This document shows, piece by piece, positions 1 to 5,071 of a DNA stretch of 5,071 nt. A model generated the notes under the pieces. It saw only the letters and a list, made by a program, of their open reading frames with translations. It ran no database searches and was not told where the DNA came from. The translations under genes and the position numbers were made by a program. Source of the DNA: an uncultured Pseudomonadota bacterium (lineage in GTDB: Bacteria; Pseudomonadota; Gammaproteobacteria; Burkholderiales; SG8-39); assembly GCA_903909415.1 (NCBI GenBank), contig CAIVVS010000305.1:1-5071 (forward strand), written 5' to 3'. Each line of letters opens with the position of its first letter. Position 1 is the stretch's first letter.

Positions 1-462
1 CGCGCGCAGCACCACGATGCGCACGCCGCGCCGCGCGCCCCACTCCAGCCACAGGCGCTCGGCGTCGACGCGCCGTCGCGCGCGGTCGCTGTCCGGATTC
101 ACCGGGCGGGTCTCGTCCACCAGCGCGCCCTGGCAATCGCCGTACACGCCCGAGGTGCTGACATACACCAGGCGCTTCGGTGGCGCGAAGTCCAGCGCCG
201 CGAGCAGATTGCGGCTGCGCGTGTCTTCGGCCCCCTCGCCAGGCGGCGGCGCGAGGTGCGCGACCAGGCCGAAGCCGCCACACCCCGCGAGACTGGCGGG
301 GTTGTCCAGGTCGGCGTCGAGCCTGTGCGCGCCAGCAGCACCCAGCACCACTTCGCGCCCATCGGCGCGGCGCAGCATCGCCGTCACTTCATGGCGCGCC
401 ACCAGCGCCGGCAGGGCGCGGCGCGCGACGTCGCCGAAGCCGGCGATCAGCAGGCGCGCCAT
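1..462 (-). CDS. Atypical extended SDR, NAD(P)-dependent epimerase/dehydratase-like protein (C-terminus outside window)
   Basis: The first 154 residues of a Rossmann-fold protein are present; the frame is still open at base 1, so the C-terminal part lies outside. Seen: the protein opens with a beta-strand and glycine-rich turn, [13 protein letters not shown] (residues 1-13), and has YVSTSGVYGD at about 100-109, the hallmark strand of extended SDRs resembling E. coli YeeZ. The following segment, NPDSDRARRRVDAE (122-135), matches the usual P-x-S-x-Y-x3-K-x3-E active-site region, but the Tyr position is Arg127 and the Lys position is Arg131, so classical SDR catalysis is doubtful. The ATG at 462-460 was chosen because it puts the dinucleotide-binding strand at the N-terminus. 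In-frame GTG and TTG codons exist a little upstream, but no convincing Shine-Dalgarno was seen for any of them. The gene is divergent from the reductase at 702. Substrate is unknown; cofactor binding is inferred from the fold. Confidence 0.85.
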   Translation of the reverse strand, partial: MARLLIAGFGDVARRALPALVARHEVTAMLRRADGREVVLGAAGAHRLDADLDNPASLAGCGGFGLVAHLAPPPGEGAEDTRSRNLLAALDFAPPKRLVYVSTSGVYGDCQGALVDETRPVNPDSDRARRRVDAERLWLEWGARRGVRIVVLRA

Positions 463-542
463 GTCGGACGGGGCGCGCGTTGCCGCGGCGGCATGCAAGC
501 AGTGCACATCGGGTCCAGGTTCGGCTTGGTGAAGTCATGCAT
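447..542 (-). CDS. Possible small ORF (31 aa) overlapping the SDR start
   Basis: An ATG at 542-540 opens 31 codons ending with TGA at 449-447, so it overlaps the first 16 bases of the SDR gene in another frame. The N-terminal half, [17 protein letters not shown], has a mixed protein-like composition with a CxxC motif (Cys13, Cys16), unlike the Arg/Ala-rich shadow translations elsewhere in the window. The second half (PPRQRAPRP...) is less convincing. No Shine-Dalgarno is visible. A TACAAT hexamer at 557-552 would place a transcription start within a few bases of the ATG, so translation would have to be nearly leaderless. It could be a leader peptide, a genuine small protein, or chance: the same frame is stop-free far upstream, antisense to the reductase. 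I recognise no family. Confidence 0.25.
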   Translation of the reverse strand: MHDFTKPNLDPMCTACMPPRQRAPRPTWRAC

Positions 543-551
543 GGCCCGGGC

Positions 552-557
552 ATTGTA
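552..557 (-). promoter_or_regulatory. Candidate -10 element for the leftward (SDR) transcript
   Basis: The minus strand reads TACAAT here, one mismatch from TATAAT, in a locally AT-richer patch of an otherwise very GC-rich region. No recognisable -35 hexamer lies at 16-18 bases upstream, where the sequence is G-rich. A start about seven bases downstream would fall at about 545, giving a leader of roughly 83 bases for the SDR gene and almost none for the small ORF at 542. Position and composition are the only support. Confidence 0.3.
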
Positions 558-608
558 ACCATCGCCCGCGCGCGGCCCCCCGCCGTCCCGAGGGCCGCCC
601 TGCGCCGC

Positions 609-617
609 TGGTAGAAT
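609..617 (+). promoter_or_regulatory. Extended -10 promoter element for the reductase-FKBP unit
   Basis: TGGTAGAAT matches the extended -10 pattern TGn-TATAAT with one mismatch in the hexamer (TAGAAT, 612-617). No good -35 is present at the expected distance, which is tolerated by extended -10 promoters. Transcription would begin near 624, giving a leader of about 78 bases before the reductase ATG at 702. It sits about 50 bases from the leftward -10-like element, so the two transcripts may share one control region. Confidence 0.5.
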
Positions 618-632
618 TGCGGGCTTCGTCGC

Positions 633-647
633 CGACCGTTGCGGTCG
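633..647 (+). other. Small hairpin in the presumed 5' leader of the reductase transcript
   Basis: CGACCG-TTG-CGGTCG is a perfect 6-bp inverted repeat with a three-base loop. If transcription starts near 624 it would form close to the 5' end of the mRNA, where it might stabilise the transcript. It has no U-tract, so it does not look like a terminator, and it is about 55 bases from the start codon, so it does not directly mask ribosome binding. A repeat this size can arise by chance in GC-rich DNA. Confidence 0.35.
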
Positions 648-701
648 CGCGCGTTCCCGATCGACGCCGATCACCACCCTACCCACCCACCGGCAGCCAC
701 C

Positions 702-1724
702 ATGTCCCAGGTCAGCATCCGCAACACCGGCCACACGTTCGACGCCCAGGCCGACGAATCCATCCTCGCCGCCGCGCTCAACGCCGGCCTGGTCCTGCCC
801 TACGGCTGCCGCGACGGCGCCTGCGGCTCCTGCAAGGGCAAGCTGGTCGAGGGCAAGGTCGACTACGGCACCTACACCGAGAAGGCGCTGCCCGAGGCGG
901 AGCGCGCCGAGGGCGCGATCCTGTTCTGCCAGGCCAGGTGCCTGACCGACGTGGTGATCGAGGCGCGCGAGGTGCGCAAGGCAGGCGACATCCAGCTGCG
1001 CACCCTGCCGGCCCGCGTGCACAAGCTGGAGAAGCTCACCGACGACGTGATCGTGCTCTACCTGAAGCTGCCGGCCTCCGAGCGGCTGATGTTCCTCGCC
1101 GGCCAGTACCTGGACATCCTGCTGCGCGACGGCACGCGGCGCAGCTTCTCCATGGGCAATGCGCCGCACGACGACGAGTTCGTGCAGCTGCACGTGCGCC
1201 ACGTGCCCGGCGGCTCGTTCACCGACAACGTGTTCGGCAAGATGAAGGAGCGCGACATCATGCGCTTCGAGGCGCCGCACGGCTCCTTCTTCCTGCGCGA
1301 GGACAGCGACAAGCCCATCGTGTTCGTCGCCAGCGGCACCGGCTTCGCGCCGATCAAGGCGATCATCGAGCACTCGATCAAGCGCGGCATCACGCGGCCG
1401 ATGAGCCTGTACTGGGGCGGGCGCCGCCCCAAGGACCTGTACATGCACGAGCTGGCCGCGAAATGGGCCGCCGAGCATGCGCACATCACCTACGTGCCGG
1501 TGATCTCCGATGCGCTCCCCGAGGACGCCTGGGCCGGGCGCACCGGCTTCGTGCACAAGGCGGTGATCGCCGACTTCCCCGACCTGTCGGGCCACCAGGT
1601 GTATGCCTGCGGCGTGCCCATCATGGTGGATTCGGCGCAGCGCGACTTCATCGCCCAGTGCAAGCTGCCCGAGGCCGAGTTCTACGCCGACTCCTTCACC
1701 ACCGCCGCCGACAAGGCCGGCTGA
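702..1724 (+). CDS. NAD(P)H-dependent flavin reductase with N-terminal [2Fe-2S] ferredoxin domain (CDP-6-deoxy-delta-3,4-glucoseen reductase-like)
   Basis: This 340-residue cytoplasmic electron-transfer protein passes reducing equivalents from NAD(P)H through a flavin to a plant-type [2Fe-2S] cluster. The ferredoxin domain (about 1-90) carries cluster ligands Cys36, Cys41 and Cys44 ([12 protein letters not shown]) and Cys76. The flavin-binding barrel (about 100-200) has RSFS at 147-150 and [10 protein letters not shown] at 191-200. The nucleotide-binding domain has GTGFAPIK at 212-219 and VYACGVPIM at 300-308, and the protein ends with the family-typical FYADSF. This domain order is that of AscD/E3-type reductases. 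An in-frame ATG at 639 was rejected because it would add 21 unrelated residues ahead of [13 protein letters not shown]. No clear Shine-Dalgarno precedes 702. FKBP follows after 35 bases, probably in one operon. No deoxysugar genes are nearby, so the sugar-based name is a family label and the true electron acceptor is unknown. Confidence 0.92.
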   Translation: MSQVSIRNTGHTFDAQADESILAAALNAGLVLPYGCRDGACGSCKGKLVEGKVDYGTYTEKALPEAERAEGAILFCQARCLTDVVIEAREVRKAGDIQLRTLPARVHKLEKLTDDVIVLYLKLPASERLMFLAGQYLDILLRDGTRRSFSMGNAPHDDEFVQLHVRHVPGGSFTDNVFGKMKERDIMRFEAPHGSFFLREDSDKPIVFVASGTGFAPIKAIIEHSIKRGITRPMSLYWGGRRPKDLYMHELAAKWAAEHAHITYVPVISDALPEDAWAGRTGFVHKAVIADFPDLSGHQVYACGVPIMVDSAQRDFIAQCKLPEAEFYADSFTTAADKAG

Positions 1725-1749
1725 GTTTTCCTTCCACACCACCGATTGC

Positions 1750-1754
1750 AAAGG
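1750..1754 (+). promoter_or_regulatory. Ribosome binding site of the FKBP gene
   Basis: AAAGG lies five bases ahead of the ATG at 1760 and supports that start. It sits between short complementary arms TTGC (1746-1749) and GCAA (1754-1757), a stem of only 4 bp that is probably too weak to control translation. Confidence 0.4.
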
Positions 1755-1759
1755 CAACC

Positions 1760-2098
1760 ATGTCCACCACCACCCCCAGCGGCCTGATCATCGAAGAACT
1801 GGTCGTCGGCACCGGCGCCACCGCGGCGGCCGGCCAGCACGTCACCGTGCACTACACCGGCTGGCTGACCAACGGCACCAAGTTCGACTCCAGCAAGGAC
1901 CGCAACGACCCGTTCGAGTTCGGCCTGGGCCAGGGGCAGGTGATCCGCGGCTGGGACGAGGGCGTGCAGGGCATGCAGGTCGGCGGCAAGCGCAAGCTGA
2001 CCATCCCGCCGGAACTCGGCTACGGCGCGCGCGGCGCCGGCGGCGTGATTCCCCCGAACGCCACGCTGGTGTTCGAAGTGGAACTGCTCGCGGTCTGA
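1760..2098 (+). CDS. FKBP-type peptidyl-prolyl cis-trans isomerase
   Basis: This 112-residue single-domain FKBP would catalyse cis-trans isomerisation of prolyl bonds during protein folding. No signal peptide is visible, so it should act in the cytoplasm. It is nearly all catalytic domain, with only about nine residues ahead of the first conserved strand. By comparison with human FKBP12, the pocket residues are present: Tyr32 (VTVHYTGWL), Phe42 and Asp43 (KFDSS), Val61, Ile62 and Trp65 (QVIRGWDEG), Tyr88 ([10 protein letters not shown]), Ile97 (GVIPPN) and Phe105. It has the size and style of short betaproteobacterial and Neisseria FKBPs, and lacks the long flap insertion of SlyD or the N-terminal dimerisation domain of FkpA/Mip. 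The ATG at 1760 has AAAGG in front. It lies 35 bases after the reductase with no terminator between, suggesting co-transcription; a functional link between the two is not evident. It converges with livF. Confidence 0.96.
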   Translation: MSTTTPSGLIIEELVVGTGATAAAGQHVTVHYTGWLTNGTKFDSSKDRNDPFEFGLGQGQVIRGWDEGVQGMQVGGKRKLTIPPELGYGARGAGGVIPPNATLVFEVELLAV

Positions 2099-2110
2099 CC
2101 GCGGGCTTGG

Positions 2111-2126
2111 CCCGGCCTGGACCGGG
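2111..2126. repeat. Short inverted repeat between FKBP and livF
   Basis: CCCGG and CCGGG form a 5-bp stem around a six-base loop in the 48-base gap between the two convergent genes. Neither side carries a T-run. It may contribute to transcript-end structure together with the stronger hairpin at 2138-2158, or be incidental. Confidence 0.3.
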
Positions 2127-2137
2127 ACTGAAATGCG

Positions 2138-2158
2138 GCCGCGGCCTCAGGCCGCGGC
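2138..2158. terminator. Perfect 9-bp hairpin at the convergent FKBP/livF junction, possible bidirectional terminator
   Basis: GCCGCGGCC (2138-2146) and GGCCGCGGC (2150-2158) are exact reverse complements separated by three bases. The loop, 2147-2149, is exactly the livF stop codon, and the right arm encodes the final three alanines of LivF. For FKBP the hairpin begins 40 bases after the stop codon. The tails are poor for intrinsic termination: TTCGCC on the plus strand and CGCATTTCAG on the minus strand. It may therefore be a weak bidirectional terminator or a 3' end stabiliser rather than a classical terminator. Confidence 0.5.
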
Positions 2159-2878
2159 TTCGCCCAGGTAGGCGGCCCGCACTCGCGGGTCGGCCGCCAG
2201 CGTTTTGGTGTCGCCCGAGAGCACGATCTCGCCGGACTCCATGACGTAGGCGCGCTGCGCGATAGTCAGCGCGGCATGGGCGTTCTGCTCCACCAGCAGC
2301 ACGGTCACGCCCTCGGCGGCGACCGAGGCGATGATCTCGAAGATCTTCTGCACCACGATGGGCGCGAGGCCCATGCTCGGCTCGTCCAGCAGCAGCAGCG
2401 TCGGGCGCGACATCAGCGCGCGGCCGATCGCCAGCATCTGCTGCTCGCCGCCGGACAGCGTGCCGCCGGTCTGCGCGCGGCGCTCGGCCAGGCGCGGGAA
2501 CAGCGCATACACCCGGTCGCGGTCGGCGCGTACCGCCGCTGCATCGTCGCGGATGTAGGCGCCCATCGCGAGGTTCTCCTCGACGGAGAGCTGCGGGAAC
2601 ACGCCGCGTCCCTCGGGCACCATCACCAGGCCGCGCCGCACCAGCTGGTGCGAGGGCAGGCCGCCGATGGCCTCGCCGCGGTAGCGCACCGAGGCGGCAG
2701 CAACGCGATGCACGCCGCTGATCGCGCGCAGGGTGCTGGACTTGCCGGCGCCATTGGCGCCGATCAGCGCCACCATCTCGCCGGGGGCAATGACCATGTC
2801 CACGCCGCGCACCGCGCGTATGCCGCCGTAGGCAACTTCCAGGCCGCGCAGCTCCAGCAGCGGGACAACGGCACTCAT
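2147..2878 (-). CDS. livF: Branched-chain amino acid-type ABC transporter ATP-binding protein LivF
   Basis: This 243-residue ATPase is one of the two nucleotide-binding subunits of a HAAT-family importer and would sit on the cytoplasmic face of LivH/LivM. Seen: Walker A GANGAGKSS at 40-48, the LivF-typical VPEGRGVFPQLSVEENL at 87-103, ABC signature LSGGEQQ at 141-147 and Walker B LLLLDEP at 161-167 with catalytic Glu166. The switch-histidine position is Gln198 within LVEQNA, which is normal for LivF and separates it from LivG. The ATG at 2878-2876 overlaps the livG TGA as ATGA and has GGAG seven bases ahead; an in-frame start 48 codons upstream would only read livG sequence in the wrong frame. 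Last gene of the liv cluster. Substrate could be Leu/Ile/Val, another amino acid or an amide; the ATPase alone does not show which. Confidence 0.95.
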   Translation of the reverse strand: MSAVVPLLELRGLEVAYGGIRAVRGVDMVIAPGEMVALIGANGAGKSSTLRAISGVHRVAAASVRYRGEAIGGLPSHQLVRRGLVMVPEGRGVFPQLSVEENLAMGAYIRDDAAAVRADRDRVYALFPRLAERRAQTGGTLSGGEQQMLAIGRALMSRPTLLLLDEPSMGLAPIVVQKIFEIIASVAAEGVTVLLVEQNAHAALTIAQRAYVMESGEIVLSGDTKTLAADPRVRAAYLGEAAA

Positions 2879-3672
2879 GCAGTTGCTCCGGTCGCAGCAT
2901 CGCCCGCGATCACCGGCGCGCCACCGAGGTAGGCCTCGACCACCCTCGGATCGCGCTGCACCTCGCGCGGCACGCCAGACGCGATCACCTTGCCGTAGTC
3001 CAGCACCATGACCCGGTCGCACAGGTCCATGACCAGCTTCATGTCGTGCTCGATCAGCAGCAGCGTGGTGCCGTCATCACGTATGCGCGCGAGCAGCGTG
3101 CGCAGCGCGCGCGACTCGGTCGGGTTCATGCCAGCGGCCGGCTCGTCCAGCGCCAGCAGCGCCGGGTCGGTGGCCAGCGCGCGCGCGATCTCCAGCCGGC
3201 GCTGGTCGCCGTAGGGCAGGTTGCGCGCGATGTCGTTGGCGCGCCCGGCGATGCCGACGTAGGCCAGCAGCTCGGCCGCGCGCCGCTCGATTGCCGCTTC
3301 TTCCATGCGGGTGGCGCGGTTGCGGGAGATCGCGCCCCACACCCCGGCGCGGGTGCGCACATGGCGGCCGACCATCACGTTCTCCAGCGCCGACAGGTTG
3401 GCGAACAGCCGGATGTTCTGGAAGGTGCGCGCGATGCCGGCCGCGGCGATGCGGTCCGGCGGCAGCGCGGCAACGGACTGGCCACGGAACAGGATGCTGC
3501 CGGTGTCGATGCGGTACAGCCCGGTCAGCGTGTTGAACAGCGTGGTCTTTCCGGCGCCGTTGGGCCCGATCAGGCCGAAGATCTCGCCCTCGGCGATGTC
3601 CAGGTCCACGCCGTCCAGCGCGCGCACGCCGCCGAAGCGCTTGGTCAGGCCGCGGGCTTCGAGCAGGCTCAT
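2875..3672 (-). CDS. livG: Branched-chain amino acid-type ABC transporter ATP-binding protein LivG
   Basis: This 265-residue ATPase would pair with LivF to power the LivHM channel from the cytoplasmic side. Domains in order: Walker A GPNGAGKTT at 36-44, Q-loop Gln85 in ARTFQNIRLF (81-90), the long LivG-type segment through about 100-150, a modified ABC signature LPYGDQRRLEIARAL at 152-166, Walker B ALLALDEP at 171-178 with Glu177, and switch His209 in LIEHDM. The C-terminal AYLGG (248-252) is the usual LivG ending, followed by a short Ala/Thr-rich tail. LPYGDQ in place of LSGGQ is common in this family and not a defect. The ATG at 3672-3670 forms ATGA with the livM stop and has GGGGAA five bases ahead; its own TGA forms ATGA with livF. 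Substrate specificity cannot be read from this subunit. Confidence 0.95.
   Translation of the reverse strand: MSLLEARGLTKRFGGVRALDGVDLDIAEGEIFGLIGPNGAGKTTLFNTLTGLYRIDTGSILFRGQSVAALPPDRIAAAGIARTFQNIRLFANLSALENVMVGRHVRTRAGVWGAISRNRATRMEEAAIERRAAELLAYVGIAGRANDIARNLPYGDQRRLEIARALATDPALLALDEPAAGMNPTESRALRTLLARIRDDGTTLLLIEHDMKLVMDLCDRVMVLDYGKVIASGVPREVQRDPRVVEAYLGGAPVIAGDAATGATA
2886..2889 (-). promoter_or_regulatory. Ribosome binding site deciding the livF start
   Basis: GGAG on the minus strand lies seven bases ahead of the livF ATG, inside the last codons of livG. It supports the ATGA-overlap start over the longer in-frame alternative. Confidence 0.65.
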
Positions 3673-4772
3673 CGCGCTTCCCCGTCCCCATCCTTGCCAC
3701 CGAGCTCGCGCCGCCGCACCGCCGAGGGCAGCAGGCCCGCGGGGCGGAACAGCATCATGCCCACCAGCGCCAGGCCGAACAGCAGCATGCGTATCACCTC
3801 GGGCTCGATCAGGCTGCGGCCGAACAGCGCCTTCTGCGCCGGCTCCACCGTGTAGCGCAGCAGCTCGGGCACGAAGGACAGCAGCACCGCGCCCAGCACC
3901 ACGCCCCAGACATTGCCCATGCCGCCCAGCACGACCATGGACAGCACCATCACCGATTCCACCAGGATGAAGCTCTCCGGGCTGATGAAGCCCTGTATCG
4001 CCGCGAACATGCCGCCGGCCACCCCGCCGAAGGATGCGCCCATCGCGAAGGCGAGCAGCTTGAGCTTCACGGTGTCGATACCCATGGCGCGCGCCGCCAC
4101 CTCGTCCTCGCGGATCGCCTCCCACGCCCGGCCGATGCGCGAGTCCTGCAGCCGCAGGTTGATCAGGATCACCACCAGCATCACGACCAGCAGCAGGTAG
4201 TAGTACTTGATCGGCCCGCTGAAGGTCAGGCCGAGGAAGGTCTCGGTCTTCGAGAAGCTGAAACTGCCGATGGTGAACGGGTCGATGCGCGACAGGCCCT
4301 GCGGTCCGCCGGTGAGGTTCACCGGCGCCGACAGGTTGTTCATGAAGATGCGCACGATCTCGCCGAAGCCCAGCGTGACGATGGCGAGGTAATCGCCGCG
4401 CAGCTTGAGCGTGGGCGCGCCCAGCAGCACGCCGAACAGGCAGGCGACGGCGGCCCCGATCGGGAGGATCACCCAGAATGGCAGGTGCAGCCCGAAGTGC
4501 GGCGAGGCCAGCAGCGCGTACAGGTAGGCGCCCACGGCATAGAAGGCGATGTAACCGAGGTCGAGCAGGCCGGCGAAACCGACCACGATGTTCAGGCCCA
4601 GCGACAGCAGGATGAACAGGATGGCGAGGTTGGTGATGCGCACCCAGGCGGTGCCGGCGGCCGCGAGCGCGAACGGCAGCCCGATCAGCGCGATTGCGAT
4701 CAGAGCCACGCCGACCCACTTGAACACAGGCTGCCCGCGCACCCGGGCGAGCGTGGCCAGCAAGGCGTTCAT
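3669..4772 (-). CDS. livM: Branched-chain amino acid-type ABC transporter permease LivM
   Basis: This 367-residue inner-membrane permease would form the translocation channel with LivH. It is strongly hydrophobic, with membrane segments visible at about 17-40, 46-90 (several short passes around [19 protein letters not shown]), 97-120, 187-207, 235-262, 268-304 and 325-345. The cytoplasmic coupling region is clear at about 215-232, [18 protein letters not shown], which is highly conserved in LivM and contacts the ATPases. [18 protein letters not shown] (124-141) and LTGGPQGL (153-160) are further LivM hallmarks. It ends with a charged cytoplasmic tail after FRPAGLLPS. The ATG at 4772-4770 forms ATGA with the livH stop and has GGGGGA six bases ahead; longer in-frame starts read back into livH in the wrong frame and were rejected. 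Family membership is firm; the exact substrate is not. Confidence 0.95.
   Translation of the reverse strand: MNALLATLARVRGQPVFKWVGVALIAIALIGLPFALAAAGTAWVRITNLAILFILLSLGLNIVVGFAGLLDLGYIAFYAVGAYLYALLASPHFGLHLPFWVILPIGAAVACLFGVLLGAPTLKLRGDYLAIVTLGFGEIVRIFMNNLSAPVNLTGGPQGLSRIDPFTIGSFSFSKTETFLGLTFSGPIKYYYLLLVVMLVVILINLRLQDSRIGRAWEAIREDEVAARAMGIDTVKLKLLAFAMGASFGGVAGGMFAAIQGFISPESFILVESVMVLSMVVLGGMGNVWGVVLGAVLLSFVPELLRYTVEPAQKALFGRSLIEPEVIRMLLFGLALVGMMLFRPAGLLPSAVRRRELGGKDGDGEAR
3678..3683 (-). promoter_or_regulatory. Ribosome binding site of livG
   Basis: GGGGAA on the minus strand lies five bases ahead of the livG ATG, within the end of livM. Together with the ATGA overlap it fixes the livG start. 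Confidence 0.5.
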
Positions 4773-5071
4773 GCCCTGTCCCCCACGCGCTCGCCCAACA
4801 GGCCTGAGGGCCGGAACACCAGCACCGCGATCAGCACCAGGAAAGCGAACACATTCTGGTAGTTGGAACCGAACAGCACGAAGTCCTGTCCGTCGGCGCA
4901 GCGCTCGCCCAGCATCGCGGCGGTGGAGGTGTAGGTGCACAGGTCGGTGAGGTCGCCGATGTAGCCCGCGCCCAGCGACTCGATCAGTCCCAGCAGCAGC
5001 CCCCCCGCCACCGCGCCGCCGAGGTTGCCGATGCCGCCCAGCACCGCGGCGGCGAAGGCCTTGAGGCCGAG
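4769..5071 (-). CDS. livH: Branched-chain amino acid-type ABC transporter permease LivH (C-terminal part only)
   Basis: The last 100 residues of the second channel subunit are present; the frame is open at the right edge, so the N-terminal part is outside. Seen: [20 protein letters not shown] (window residues 1-20), the LivH signature that includes the cytoplasmic coupling region, then a membrane segment through [14 protein letters not shown] (29-42), a polar loop, a final membrane segment [16 protein letters not shown] (71-86), and the near-invariant ending [14 protein letters not shown] (87-100). The polar loop at about 43-66 seems some 20 residues longer than in the LivH proteins I know, where GDLT is followed almost at once by GSxY, and it contains Cys45 and Cys58. 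The stop codon overlaps the livM start as ATGA. The binding protein, and probably the operon promoter, should lie further right. Confidence 0.93.
   Translation of the reverse strand, partial: LGLKAFAAAVLGGIGNLGGAVAGGLLLGLIESLGAGYIGDLTDLCTYTSTAAMLGERCADGQDFVLFGSNYQNVFAFLVLIAVLVFRPSGLLGERVGDRA
4779..4784 (-). promoter_or_regulatory. Ribosome binding site of livM
   Basis: GGGGGA on the minus strand lies six bases ahead of the livM ATG, inside the last codons of livH, and supports the short start. Confidence 0.5.

Larger units (their letters stand above)
463..701. other. Divergent intergenic region between the SDR and reductase genes
   Basis: These 239 bases separate two outward-facing genes. 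They hold the two opposed -10-like elements, the leader hairpin and the candidate small ORF described separately. Adjacent 8-bp palindromes CATGCATG (536-543) and GCCCGGGC (544-551) lie beside the leftward -10-like element, but no operator of a known regulator is recognised. No RNA gene, repeat array or mobile-element end was seen. Confidence 0.6.

Noticed and set aside
536..551. Adjacent 8-bp palindromes CATGCATG and GCCCGGGC as a possible operator
   Set aside because: Both are short, of a kind frequent by chance in GC-rich DNA, differ from each other, and match no regulator site I recognise.
447..1757. 436-codon open frame antisense to the reductase
   Set aside because: Its translation is the Val/His/Ala/Arg-rich kind expected opposite a high-GC coding gene and shows no domain; the sense strand has every reductase motif. 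Only the last 31 codons are kept, at low confidence, as a separate small ORF.
617..2098. Continuous 493-codon plus-strand frame suggesting a larger protein ending in FKBP
   Set aside because: Up to 1759 it runs through the reductase gene in the wrong frame and gives an Arg/Ala/Gly-rich shadow. The FKBP has its own start and ribosome binding site at 1760, so this is no fusion.
2381..2400. CAG-type triplet run as a possible repeat
   Set aside because: It encodes the leucine run just before Walker B of LivF (LLLLDEP). A similar run near 3055 encodes LLLIE in LivG. Codon preference explains it.
2276..2932. 218-codon plus-strand frame opposite livF
   Set aside because: No recognisable domain, Gln/Ala/His-rich antisense composition, and fully overlapped by livF with all ABC ATPase motifs intact.
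2875..4719. 614-codon minus-strand frame suggesting a LivM-LivG fusion
   Set aside because: The part upstream of 3672 is livM read out of frame. LivG starts at 3672 with a ribosome binding site and ATGA overlap, and livM is complete in its own frame.

Overview
This is a GC-rich, densely coding bacterial window whose strong third-position GC bias leaves long stop-free shadow frames on both strands. The proteins look betaproteobacterial (Burkholderiales or Rhodocyclales-like): a short FKBP of the Neisseria type, a ferredoxin-linked flavin reductase of the kind usually labelled CDP-6-deoxy-delta-3,4-glucoseen reductase, and a compact livHMGF cluster. This placement rests on protein style only; there is no rRNA or other phylogenetic marker.

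Layout. (1) Bases 1-462, minus strand: the N-terminal 154 residues of an atypical extended SDR (NAD(P)-dependent epimerase/dehydratase-like), cut by the left window edge. (2) Bases 463-701: a divergent intergenic region with an extended -10 element facing right, a weaker -10-like element facing left, a small hairpin in the presumed leader of the rightward transcript, and a possible 31-residue small ORF that overlaps the SDR start. (3) Bases 702-2098, plus strand: the [2Fe-2S]/FAD reductase followed by a 112-residue FKBP peptidyl-prolyl isomerase, 35 bases apart and probably co-transcribed. (4) Bases 2099-2158: the junction between convergent genes, with a perfect 9-bp hairpin whose three-base loop is exactly the livF stop codon. 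(5) Bases 2147-5071, minus strand: livF, livG, livM and the C-terminal part of livH, transcribed right to left and joined by three successive ATGA stop/start overlaps.

How the genes work together. LivH and LivM would form the membrane channel and LivG and LivF the ATPase pair of a HAAT-family (branched-chain amino acid type) ABC importer. The periplasmic binding protein that fixes substrate specificity is not in the window. The reductase and FKBP form a separate two-gene unit with no evident link to the transporter. The SDR is divergently oriented from the reductase and could share its control region.

This is mostly an ordinary housekeeping and transport region, and I did not find a new multi-gene system. 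The points worth a second look are the small ORF ahead of the SDR gene, the loss of the SDR catalytic Tyr/Lys, a two-cysteine insertion near the LivH C-terminus, and the hairpin wrapped around the livF stop codon.
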